Origin: Acidobacteriota bacterium
Lineage (GTDB): Bacteria; Acidobacteriota; Terriglobia; Terriglobales; Acidobacteriaceae
Assembly: GCA_021810175.1 (NCBI GenBank)
Contig: JAJZJJ010000176.1
Location: 1-6,477 of the forward strand
DNA length: 6,477 bases
Direction: 5' to 3'
Position 1 is the stretch's first letter, and the number at the start of each line of letters is the position of its first letter. The notes beneath the pieces are model-generated. The model was given only the letters and a program-made list of their open reading frames with translations, was not told the DNA's origin and did no database searches. Shown here piece by piece: positions 1 through 5,473 of the stretch. A program made the position numbers and the translations under genes.

Positions 1-36
1 CTCCCATCGCGCGGCCTCGCCGGCGCCGCCATCTGA
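1..36 (+). CDS. possible 3' end of an upstream gene (partial)
   Basis: Read from base 1, this frame gives eleven codons (L P S R G L A G A A I) and then TGA at 34-36. Nine of the eleven codons end in C and one in G, matching the codon style of the clear genes in the window. The other two + strand frames have a less consistent third-base pattern. The piece is far too short to assign a family, and it could simply be GC-rich non-coding DNA. Confidence 0.3.
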   Translation, partial: LPSRGLAGAAI

Positions 37-93
37 CTCCCGCGCACGAGAGTAATCACCCCGACCCGCCATAGCTCTGGTACGAACGTGTTA

Positions 94-122
94 CGGACAT
101 TCCTTCGGTAATCTCGCACAAT
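94..122 (+). promoter_or_regulatory. weak sigma70-type promoter candidate for the first tad operon
   Basis: CGGACA at 94-99 (4 of 6 matches to TTGACA) is followed by a 17-base spacer and CACAAT at 117-122 (4 of 6 matches to TATAAT). It lies about 50 bases ahead of the TTG start at 175, in the only relatively AT-rich part of the leader. A 7-bp inverted repeat (103-109 and 125-131) brackets the -10 element. The match is by eye and modest, so the exact hexamers are uncertain. Confidence 0.3.
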
Positions 123-131
123 AAACCGAAG
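103..131. repeat. 7-bp inverted repeat around the putative -10 element (operator candidate)
   Basis: CTTCGGT at 103-109 is exactly mirrored by ACCGAAG at 125-131. The arm centres are 22 bases apart, about two DNA turns. That spacing suits a dimeric regulator gripping one face of the helix over the -10 region. As RNA it would be a 7-bp stem with a 15-base loop and no U-tract, so an operator reading is favoured over a terminator. No regulator is known for it. Confidence 0.3.
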
Positions 132-161
132 TTGTAGTTTCCCCATTTTCCGAACCATCTC

Positions 162-166
162 GGGAG
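162..166 (+). promoter_or_regulatory. ribosome binding site deciding a TTG start
   Basis: GGGAG ends 8 bases before the TTG at 175. No in-frame ATG or GTG lies between this site and the coding sequence, and the resulting N-terminus has the expected basic then hydrophobic pattern. The TTG is therefore the likely initiation codon. Confidence 0.6.
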
Positions 167-174
167 CGTCGACC

Positions 175-1443
175 TTGAAATTACTCCTGGGGATCCTCAA
201 ACGCGGCTGGAAAGAAGAGCAGGGCCAGGCCATCGTCCTCGCCGCCGTGGGCATGGTTGCCCTCCTCGCCTTCACCGGCTTCGCCATCGATGTCGGCCAG
301 CTCCGCTACGCCCAGCGCGAGCTGCAGTCCGCTGCCGACGCCTCCGCCATCGCCGGCGCACTCGAGCTGAGCTACTGCGGCAGCACTACCGACTGCTCAG
401 CCATGACCAAAGCCGCCAAACAGGCGCTCGCCGAAAACGGTTATTCCGGAGCCACTTTGCTCACCAACTGTGCCGCCCGCACCGGCAACGGCCTCACCCT
501 CGCCGTCAACAACGGCCCCTGTGCCCTCGGTTCCTCCACCAGCGATCCCAACTACAAGAATCCCAACTACGTGGAAACCGTCGTCACCAAGTCTCAGCCC
601 ACCTTCTTTGCCGGCGTCATCGGCATCGACTCCATGACCCTCTCCGCTCGAGCCGAAGCCACCATGGGCAACTCCCCGGACTGCTTCTATCTCACCGGAA
701 CCTCCGGCATGACCTTCCAGGAAAACGGCGCCACCCTCTCGCTCTCCTGCGGGTTCATGATCGATTCCAACAGCAACCCCTCCGTTCAGGCCAACGGTGG
801 AACGGTGACTGCCACCTCCATTGAGACTCCCGGAACCGTCCAGAACAATGGCGCCACCTTGCCAACCGATACCCTCAGCGGCGCGCCAGCCCTCCCCGAT
901 CCCCTTTCCTGGTTAAAGCCCCCGGACACCGACGGATGCACATACACCAGCGTGGTTCAGGTAGACAATAATCAAACACTGAACCCCGGAAATTATTGCG
1001 GCGGCATTCAGATCAATGGCGGTAATGTCACCCTGACTGGAGGCACCTATATTCTCGGCGGCATACTCCAGATGAACGGTGGCACCCTCTCCGGCACCGG
1101 GATCACCATCTACATGCAGTCCGGACAAGTCCAGTTCAACGGTTCCTATCCCGTCGATCTTGTCGCCCCAACCACCGGAACCGACGCCGGGATCCTCTTC
1201 TATCAGAATCCCTCGGACTCCCAGGTGGCCCAGATCAACGGAGGCACCGGCTCCGTCTTCCAGGGCGCCATGTATTTCCCCGGTGCCGAAGTCCAGCTCA
1301 ACGGAGCCAACGTGGCCGCCTACACCATCGTCGTAGCCAAAAGCGCGCAGATGAACGGAGGCCAGTTCAGCATGGGCAACGATTATTCGTCGCTTCCCGG
1401 CGGATCGCCAGCCAAAGCCGTCACTGCGGTTCTGGTGGAGTAG
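175..1443 (+). CDS. TadG-like anchored protein with beta-helix-type repeat domain
   Basis: This 422-residue protein is probably an envelope-anchored accessory of a Tad/Flp-like pilus system. Residues 1-16 are basic (KLLLGILKRGWK) and a hydrophobic helix follows at about 18-39. The segment AIDVGQLRYAQRELQ then ADASAIAGA (about 37-62) is the hallmark of the TadE/G-like N-terminal domain. Gly17 precedes the helix, but Glu is absent at +5 (QAIVL), as is usual for TadG rather than TadE. There is no vWA domain. From about residue 180 the protein carries nine Q-x-N-G motifs, at Q182, Q205, Q223, Q279, Q299, Q320, Q353, Q374 and Q392, mostly 18-23 residues apart, among short Gly/Thr/Val strands. This suggests a right-handed beta-helix. 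It has eight cysteines, fitting an exported protein. It starts with TTG after GGGAG and heads a three-gene run, with only two bases between its stop and the next ATG. The TadG-like N-terminus is well supported; the beta-helix and any adhesive or structural role are inference. Confidence 0.85.
   Translation: MKLLLGILKRGWKEEQGQAIVLAAVGMVALLAFTGFAIDVGQLRYAQRELQSAADASAIAGALELSYCGSTTDCSAMTKAAKQALAENGYSGATLLTNCAARTGNGLTLAVNNGPCALGSSTSDPNYKNPNYVETVVTKSQPTFFAGVIGIDSMTLSARAEATMGNSPDCFYLTGTSGMTFQENGATLSLSCGFMIDSNSNPSVQANGGTVTATSIETPGTVQNNGATLPTDTLSGAPALPDPLSWLKPPDTDGCTYTSVVQVDNNQTLNPGNYCGGIQINGGNVTLTGGTYILGGILQMNGGTLSGTGITIYMQSGQVQFNGSYPVDLVAPTTGTDAGILFYQNPSDSQVAQINGGTGSVFQGAMYFPGAEVQLNGANVAAYTIVVAKSAQMNGGQFSMGNDYSSLPGGSPAKAVTAVLVE
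718..1359 (+). repeat. protein-level repeat: nine Q-x-N-G[GAS] motifs
   Basis: The repeat is in the protein, not exact at DNA level. The nine motifs read QENGA, QANGG, QNNGA, QINGG, QMNGG, QFNGS, QINGG, QLNGA and QMNGG. Spacings between successive Gln are 23, 18, 56, 20, 21, 33, 21 and 18 residues. A period near 20 matches one coil of a parallel beta-helix. The 56-residue gap spans a Pro-rich segment (PALPDPLSWLKPP, about 238-250) and probably interrupts the helix. Confidence 0.7.
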
Positions 1444-1445
1444 CA

Positions 1446-1937
1446 ATGTCGAATAGCAGGGGGAGGAACCAGAGGATGCGACTGCGCACAACCGACATTC
1501 TCAAATCCGACCACGGTTCCAGCCTCATCGAGGTCGCCATGGTCCTGCCCGTCCTCATCCTGCTCCTGCTCGGTATCATCGACTTCGGCCGCGCCTTCTA
1601 TCTCTCCAACGAAGTCGCTGGCGCCGCTCATGCCGGCGCCGTCTACGGCTCCCAGTACCCAACCGACACCACCGGCATGAAGACAGCGGCGGCCGATAAC
1701 GCCCCCAACGTCTCCAACCTCACCACCGCCGCCTCCTGGGGATGCGAATGCTCCGACGGTACCGGACAATCCTCTGACTGCAGTTCCGCCCCCAGCTGTT
1801 CCAGCAACCTCGTCTATTACGCCAAAGTCAAGGCGTCTGCTCCCTACACTCCATGGCTCCCCTGGCCCGGCATCCCCTCCATGACCCTGTCGGACACCGT
1901 CGAAATGCGTAGCGGAAGCACCAACACACCCTTCTGA
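1446..1937 (+). CDS. TadE-like pseudopilin (first copy)
   Basis: This 163-residue TadE-family protein is probably a minor pilin-like subunit anchored in the inner membrane. The leader is hydrophilic and basic and ends at Gly24. SSLIEVAMVLPVL follows, with Glu29 at +5, the class III signal recognised by prepilin peptidases of the Tad type. A hydrophobic helix spans about 27-46, then DFGRAFYLSNEVAGAAHAGA, the classic TadE segment after the membrane. The exported part contains C100, C102, C112 and C118, likely disulfide partners. The C-terminus has the V-x-V/Y/P pattern seen in the other TadE copies here. The start is ambiguous. ATG 1446 has GGAG at 1437-1440 with 5-base spacing. In-frame ATG 1476 (Met11) has a stronger GGAGG at 1462-1466 with 9-base spacing and would give a 14-residue leader. 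The stop shares its last base with the ATG of the next gene, implying translational coupling. Confidence 0.88.
   Translation: MSNSRGRNQRMRLRTTDILKSDHGSSLIEVAMVLPVLILLLLGIIDFGRAFYLSNEVAGAAHAGAVYGSQYPTDTTGMKTAAADNAPNVSNLTTAASWGCECSDGTGQSSDCSSAPSCSSNLVYYAKVKASAPYTPWLPWPGIPSMTLSDTVEMRSGSTNTPF
1462..1466 (+). promoter_or_regulatory. strong Shine-Dalgarno inside the first TadE-like gene (alternative start)
   Basis: GGAGG, within a longer purine run at 1458-1467, ends 9 bases before the in-frame ATG at 1476. It is a better site than the GGAG ahead of ATG 1446. Translation may therefore begin at Met11, shortening the leader from 24 to 14 residues without touching the Gly/Glu processing signal. Confidence 0.45.
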
Positions 1938-2431
1938 TGATCGCCCGCCGGAAATTCTCGAAGCTCCGCCACGAACAGCGTGGCGACTCGCTCGTCGAGT
2001 TTGCCATCTCCGTCACCGTCCTCCTCATGGTCATCTTCGGCATCATGGACTGCTCGCGCGCCCTCTACGCCTATCACTTCATCTCCTACGCCGCTCAGGA
2101 GGGAACCCGCTATGCCATCGTCCGCGGCGCTAACTTCAAGGGCGTCAGCTGCTCCACCACCTCCACCCAGGCCTGCGATGCCACCGCCGACGACATCCAG
2201 AAATACGTCCGCGGCATCGCCCCGCCCAGCGTGACCTCCACCAGCCTCACCGTCACCACTACCTGGCCCGGTACCAACATCAGCGGCTCCTCCACCGCCT
2301 GCAAAATCGTCAACAACCAGGGTTGCCTGGTCAAGGTCACCATCTCCTACCCCTTCAGTTTCCTGCTCCCGTTCCTCCCCGGATCGCCGATGACCTTCTC
2401 CGCCAGTTCCGAGCAGGCCATCCAGGAGTGA
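1937..2431 (+). CDS. TadE-like pseudopilin (second copy)
   Basis: This 164-residue TadE-family protein has a basic leader, MIARRKFSKLRHEQRG, ending at Gly16. DSLVEFAISVTVLLMVIFG follows, with Glu21 at +5, making a class III signal plus one membrane helix at about 19-37. The next segment, DCSRALYAYHFISYAAQEG then TRYAIVRG, is the conserved TadE stretch that packs after the helix. In the exported domain, C72/C80 and C122/C130 could form two disulfides. The C-terminal strand pattern (VKVTISYPF, then Pro and a late Glu) resembles the other copies. The ATG overlaps the previous stop by one base (TGATG), so it is probably read by ribosomes finishing the gene before. It is likely an inner-membrane, periplasm-facing minor pilin. 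The family call is firm; the partner proteins are unknown. Confidence 0.9.
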   Translation: MIARRKFSKLRHEQRGDSLVEFAISVTVLLMVIFGIMDCSRALYAYHFISYAAQEGTRYAIVRGANFKGVSCSTTSTQACDATADDIQKYVRGIAPPSVTSTSLTVTTTWPGTNISGSSTACKIVNNQGCLVKVTISYPFSFLLPFLPGSPMTFSASSEQAIQE

Positions 2432-2500
2432 AACTGCAGCGCCCACTCGCATCCGCCGTCCCACTCTCTAACAATCCACCTTCCAGCGCCAAATCTTCGG

Positions 2501-2530
2501 CTGTTACTCATGGATGAGTCTCGGTAACAG
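2501..2530. repeat. nested inverted repeats, possible RNA switch-like hairpin or operator
   Basis: The outer arms CTGTTAC (2501-2507) and GTAACAG (2524-2530) are a perfect 7-bp inverted repeat. Inside, ACTCAT (2506-2511) and ATGAGT (2514-2519) form a second perfect 6-bp inverted repeat. The two stems share bases 2506-2507, so the full forms exclude each other. No U-tract follows, so a simple intrinsic terminator is unlikely. It lies 70 bases after the second TadE-like gene. Confidence 0.4.
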
Positions 2531-2664
2531 CATCCGCCCCCTCCTCAGGGACGTCATCGCGTGCGTTCACACAGTCGCCACGCGGCGAAATCGCGATCCC
2601 CCGCTCCGTCCCACTGTCTCGGACAACCCCTTGCGGCCGCGTCCCACGCTTAGGTGCCGGTTTC

Positions 2665-2684
2665 GTAACCCGCTCCTTCGTTAC
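2665..2684. repeat. GTAAC/GTTAC inverted pair
   Basis: GTAAC at 2665-2669 is mirrored by GTTAC at 2680-2684 with a 10-base gap. The same pentamer makes up most of the outer arms of the hairpin at 2501-2530, giving four copies within this one gap. It may be a recurring recognition sequence or coincidence. Confidence 0.25.
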
Positions 2685-2818
2685 TCGAGACCCATGCAGA
2701 TAGCCCAGCTTTGCCATTGATCTTTACCGGCCCCGCACTAACCTCATCTCAGCATGCCGCTGCACTTACCGCAATCGGAACCGCCGGAGCTGGAGCGCAG
2801 GGCCTCTGTTTCATCCAC

Positions 2819-2822
2819 GGAG
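2819..2822 (+). promoter_or_regulatory. ribosome binding site deciding the third TadE-like start
   Basis: GGAG lies 5 bases before ATG 2828 and 8 bases before the adjacent in-frame ATG 2831. This site supports starting there and not at the TTG 117 bases upstream, which has no such sequence before it. Confidence 0.55.
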
Positions 2823-2827
2823 CGTTG

Positions 2828-3364
2828 ATGATGAACCCGAGACGCGCATTCCTCAGCCACACTGCCAGACGCAGGACAGCATCGGATCCCCGCTCCGGCA
2901 ATCGCGGCCAGGCGCTGGTCGAATTTGCGCTCGTCCTTCCTCCGCTCCTGCTCATCCTTACCGGCCTCTTCTCCATGGGCATCGTCATCAATCAGTACGA
3001 GGTCCTCACCAACGCCGTCGGCGATGGCGCCAGAGCCTTCGCCCTCAGCCGCGACCAGCAAAACCCTCCCCTCGCCGCGTCGGACAAGTGCGCCTTCGCC
3101 TTCCAGACTGTGCAGGACGCCGCACCCACGCTTGACCCATCGAATCTCAGCTTCACCGTCATTTACACCAGCTATACCGACAGCAGCGGCAACCCGGTCT
3201 CCGGCGGCACGGTGAGCACTCTTTCTGCCTCCTGCCCCGACCTCACGCTGCACTCGAACGATAGTGTGCAGATTTCGGCGACATATACGACAACCCCGCT
3301 GGTATTTGGCTGGAGTGGAAAAGCTCTTCACCTGAAGGCGACAGCCGCCGAACAGGTGCAGTAA
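2828..3364 (+). CDS. TadE-like pseudopilin (third copy)
   Basis: This 178-residue TadE-family protein (177 if the second of two tandem ATGs is used) has a long Arg-rich leader, including RRAFLSHTARRR, ending at Gly27. QALVEFALVLPPLLLILTG follows, with Glu32 at +5, the class III signal, and one membrane helix at about 29-48. The next part, INQYEVLTNAVGDGARAFALSRD, is the usual amphipathic TadE segment. C88 and C136 may pair in the exported domain. The C-terminus (VQISATYTTTPLVF, then KATAAEQVQ) follows the same V-x-Y-P-E scheme as the other two copies. It starts a second tad block and is followed 92 bases later by the vWA TadG-like gene. TadE/TadG neighbours are a standard arrangement, so the two products probably act together. 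Extending to TTG 2711 would add 39 residues with no family resemblance; I rejected that. Confidence 0.88.
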   Translation: MMNPRRAFLSHTARRRTASDPRSGNRGQALVEFALVLPPLLLILTGLFSMGIVINQYEVLTNAVGDGARAFALSRDQQNPPLAASDKCAFAFQTVQDAAPTLDPSNLSFTVIYTSYTDSSGNPVSGGTVSTLSASCPDLTLHSNDSVQISATYTTTPLVFGWSGKALHLKATAAEQVQ

Positions 3365-3444
3365 CCGGATTTGCGAATGCTGCGGCGGTCTCCCGGCCCT
3401 CCCTCGTGCCGTCAGATCCTTCCGCGGCGCAGACGCAGGTCGAT

Positions 3445-3448
3445 AGGA
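3445..3448 (+). promoter_or_regulatory. ribosome binding site deciding the vWA TadG-like start
   Basis: AGGA ends 8 bases before ATG 3457. The in-frame GTG at 3406 has only pyrimidine-rich sequence before it (CCCGGCCCTCCCTC) and would add 17 residues that do not look like a prepilin-type leader. Confidence 0.5.
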
Positions 3449-3456
3449 CGGACCCA

Positions 3457-5163
3457 ATGAGCTTCCTGAGTTTCACGAAGCGGAAAACCCCGCATTCTTC
3501 TGTTGGCTCTCGCTCCCTCCGCGATGACAGCGGACAGGTGCTTTCCTGGGTAGCGATTGTGCTGATCGTGTGCCTGATGCTCGGCGGCCTTGTCATCGAT
3601 ATCGGCCACGCCATGGTCGTTCGCCGGCAGCTCCAGATTTCCACCGATGCCGCCGCCCTCGCCGCCGCCGGCACACTCCCCGATACCACCTATTCCACCG
3701 TGGGTGAAAACTACAGCGCTACTCCATCGGGGAAGAACCAGTTGCCTGGAGTCTCCGTCAGCTCCGTCGTCATCACTCCTTTGTGCCTGCAGGCGATCGG
3801 CGGCAACTGCTCCTCGACCAGCCCCAATGCCATCCGTGTAACGGAAAATGCCTCCATCCCCACCTACTTCGCCCGCATCTTCGGCGTAAAAAACGTCACC
3901 GTCAGCACCACCTCCACCGCCGCCGAACGCGGCTCCGGCGGACCCTACAACATCGCCATCATCGTCGACTCCACCCTGTCCATGAACGCGATTGACAGCT
4001 ACTGCAACGGCGAAACCCAGGAGCAGTGCGCCCTCGACGGCGTCCTGAAGATGCTCGGCTATCAGGGCCAGGGAAAGTATTCCCTGAATCCAGCGGTGGA
4101 CCACGTCGCGCTCTTCACCTTCCCCAATGTTGCCTCGGGAAAGCCGGTTGGCATCGAGATGAATGGTATCTTTACCTGCACCACTCCCATACCTGGCCGC
4201 TCCGGCTATTCTTACGACCAGTCGGTGAACTCCTATATATCTCTCCTGACTGCCAGAAAATCCACCAGCTGGAACGGAACCGTAACCTGGAGCATCCAGA
4301 ACGATCCGCCCTGGTCCGGCATTGCCTGGGCCGAGCCTTACACCTTTCCGCCCATCGATGCCACCGCGTATGCCCCGCCTTCGGGTTCTCTCGGACCCTC
4401 CTATCAGGTGGTGGGTTTCTCCGATAACTACCGTACCTCCGCCGCCTCCACTTCCATCAACCGTAACTCCAGCCTCGTCATGGCTGCCGGAGGCGTCTCC
4501 GGCTGCGGCGGCCTTCAGCCCTCCAACTACGACGGCAATTACGGCACCTATTACGCCGGCGCTATCTACGCCGCTCAGGCCGCCCTGCTCGCCGAGCAGG
4601 CAGACAACCCTGGTTCCACCAACGTCATGGTCATCCTCGGTGACGGAAATTCCACGGCGCCGCGGTCATCTTCCAGCCCCAGCCCGCTCAGCCCCGCCAT
4701 GCCCAGTTCGCCCACCGAATCGACCACGACTTATAAATCGACAACCCAGCTCACGAACACTGCCTATGCACTCCCGGCCACCTATGGCGTCGCCACCAGT
4801 TCCGGAACCTATCCCTCCTGGGTAGGCGAGTGCGGCCAGGCCGTCGACGCCGCCCACTACGCGGCCAACATTCCCCAGAACGGAACAAAAGTCTTTACCA
4901 TCGCCTACGGCGCCTCCACCAGTAGCTCCAGCAGCGCCTGTGCCAGCGACCGCAATGCCGGACAGCATCCCAACATCTCCCCCTGCGACACCATGAAGCA
5001 GATGGCCAGCGATCCGAAATACTTCTATTCCGACTACACAGTCCCCGGTGGCGATCGCGGCTGCGTCTCCTCCCACAACGCCGTCACCTCCATGTCCGGA
5101 ATCTTCGGAGATATCCCCTCGCAGTTAGGCCATGCCGCGCTCATTCCCAACAATACGCAGTAG
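3457..5163 (+). CDS. TadG-like protein with von Willebrand factor A domain
   Basis: This 568-residue protein is probably the large accessory subunit of the Tad-like system, anchored in the inner membrane with an adhesion or scaffold-type vWA domain outside. The leader is basic up to Gly26. A hydrophobic helix (about 28-48) and IDIGHAMVVRRQLQ followed by STDAAALAAAG (about 47-72) mark the TadE/G-like N-terminal domain. The +5 position is Trp (QVLSW), not Glu, as in TadG proteins. The vWA domain opens at YNIAIIVDSTLSM (164-176) with a metal-site motif D171-x-T173-x-S175. This is a Thr variant of the usual DxSxS. The later vWA strand is NVMVILGDGNS (389-399). The domain ends near SGIFGDIPSQLGHAALIP, typical of TadG C-termini. 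It is greatly expanded by a Trp-rich insert (about 270-300) and a Ser/Pro/Thr-rich stretch (about 399-432). It has eleven cysteines, ten of them outside the membrane helix. It is probably the last gene of the unit, being followed by a GC hairpin. Start at 3457 is favoured over GTG 3406. Confidence 0.88.
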   Translation: MSFLSFTKRKTPHSSVGSRSLRDDSGQVLSWVAIVLIVCLMLGGLVIDIGHAMVVRRQLQISTDAAALAAAGTLPDTTYSTVGENYSATPSGKNQLPGVSVSSVVITPLCLQAIGGNCSSTSPNAIRVTENASIPTYFARIFGVKNVTVSTTSTAAERGSGGPYNIAIIVDSTLSMNAIDSYCNGETQEQCALDGVLKMLGYQGQGKYSLNPAVDHVALFTFPNVASGKPVGIEMNGIFTCTTPIPGRSGYSYDQSVNSYISLLTARKSTSWNGTVTWSIQNDPPWSGIAWAEPYTFPPIDATAYAPPSGSLGPSYQVVGFSDNYRTSAASTSINRNSSLVMAAGGVSGCGGLQPSNYDGNYGTYYAGAIYAAQAALLAEQADNPGSTNVMVILGDGNSTAPRSSSSPSPLSPAMPSSPTESTTTYKSTTQLTNTAYALPATYGVATSSGTYPSWVGECGQAVDAAHYAANIPQNGTKVFTIAYGASTSSSSSACASDRNAGQHPNISPCDTMKQMASDPKYFYSDYTVPGGDRGCVSSHNAVTSMSGIFGDIPSQLGHAALIPNNTQ

Positions 5164-5169
5164 TCCTGC

Positions 5170-5209
5170 AGCCCGCCGCCGCTTCGCTCTTCAACGGCGG
5201 CCGCGGGCT
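5170..5209 (+). terminator. GC-rich hairpin after the last tad gene
   Basis: AGCCCG (5170-5175) plus CCGCCG (5176-5181) pairs with CGGCGG (5195-5200) plus CGGGCT (5204-5209). This gives a 12-bp stem with a 3-base bulge (5201-5203) and a 13-base loop. It begins 7 bases after the stop codon. The downstream stretch is pyrimidine-rich (CTCTTCCT) but not a true T-run, so it may be an imperfect intrinsic terminator or a 3'-end stabilising stem. Confidence 0.5.
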
Positions 5210-5242
5210 CTTCCTGCTCCCATGCCCTTCTCGCGCCTCCGC

Positions 5243-5272
5243 TTGACAAGTCCTCCTCCGCCCCGAAACAAT
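5243..5272 (+). promoter_or_regulatory. sigma70-type promoter for the IclR-family gene
   Basis: TTGACA at 5243-5248 is a perfect -35 hexamer. After an 18-base spacer comes AACAAT at 5267-5272 (4 of 6 matches to TATAAT). Transcription would begin near 5279, leaving an untranslated leader of about 195 bases before ATG 5474. It lies downstream of the hairpin that ends the tad unit, so the regulator is probably transcribed on its own. Confidence 0.5.
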
Positions 5273-5295
5273 TCTCCCTGGCCCGGATCGAATAC

Positions 5296-5310
5296 AGGTA
5301 CGTCGTACCT
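5296..5310. promoter_or_regulatory. 15-bp perfect palindrome, candidate IclR-type operator
   Basis: AGGTACG (5296-5302), a central T (5303) and CGTACCT (5304-5310) form a perfect 7-1-7 palindrome. It sits about 17-31 bases downstream of the predicted transcription start of the IclR-family gene. Short palindromes of about this size next to their own gene are common targets of IclR-family regulators, often for autorepression. Assigning this site to this regulator is inference from position and symmetry. Confidence 0.5.
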
Positions 5311-5325
5311 CCTGGCGAGATAAAC

Positions 5326-5335
5326 GGTCGCGACC
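5326..5335. repeat. 10-bp palindrome GGTCGCGACC in the regulator leader
   Basis: This perfect palindrome lies 15 bases after the 15-bp one. It could be a second, weaker regulator site or part of leader RNA structure. In GC-rich DNA such a palindrome can also arise by chance. Confidence 0.25.
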
Positions 5336-5473
5336 AATCGGCCGTTGCCGCTTCGGTCCTCCGGGCAGCAGGAGCCCCGGTCGCATTCCACTGCGGCGTG
5401 CGCGTCCCGCCCTGCAATTCCGTCACGGTCGCCGTCCTCGACGGTGGCTGTCTGGCGCGGTGAGGTATCAGTC

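Larger units (their letters stand above)
2432..2827. other. 396-base gap without a convincing gene, splitting the tad cluster
   Basis: Short open frames exist on both strands, but none has a good ribosome site or protein-like composition. The + strand translation is Arg/Pro/Cys-rich noise. The C-ending codon rhythm of the flanking genes is lost here. The stretch contains a nested inverted repeat (2501-2530) and a second GTAAC/GTTAC pair (2665-2684). A possible promoter, TTGATC 2717-2722 with TAACCT 2739-2744 and 16-base spacing, is too weak to call. The frame of the next gene stays open back to a TTG at 2711, but no ribosome site supports that start. Confidence 0.55.

Noticed and set aside
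913..1491. 192-residue open frame on the - strand
   Set aside because: Lies opposite the repeat domain of the first gene. Its repeated pattern is the reverse reading of the Q-x-N-G repeats.
1844..2464. 206-residue open frame on the - strand
   Set aside because: Antisense to the second TadE-like gene. Low-complexity Gly/Asp/Val sequence typical of a shadow frame.
2514..2720. 68-residue + strand open frame in the gap (and a 69-residue one opposite at 2508-2717)
   Set aside because: Arg/Pro-rich, no convincing ribosome site, codon use unlike the neighbours, and both strands are equally open.
2717..2744. Promoter-like TTGATC/TAACCT pair before the third TadE-like gene
   Set aside because: The -10 matches only three of six bases and the spacer is 16; too weak to call.
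2711..2827. Upstream extension of the third TadE-like gene to a TTG
   Set aside because: No ribosome site before the TTG. The extra 39 residues do not look like a prepilin leader, and a GGAG sits correctly before ATG 2828/2831.
2744..3457. 237-residue open frame on the - strand
   Set aside because: Antisense to the third TadE-like gene and its leader. It is Gly/Arg-rich with no recognisable domain, while the + strand frame has a clear TadE signature.
3412..4104. 230-residue open frame on the - strand
   Set aside because: Antisense to the TadG-like vWA gene. Its Gly/Ala/Asp runs mirror the GCC/TCC/ACC codons of the real gene.
5345..5473. Upstream extension of the IclR-family gene to a TTG
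   Set aside because: The added 43 residues are Ser/Arg/Pro noise with no family match, and ATG 5474 has GAGG at good spacing.
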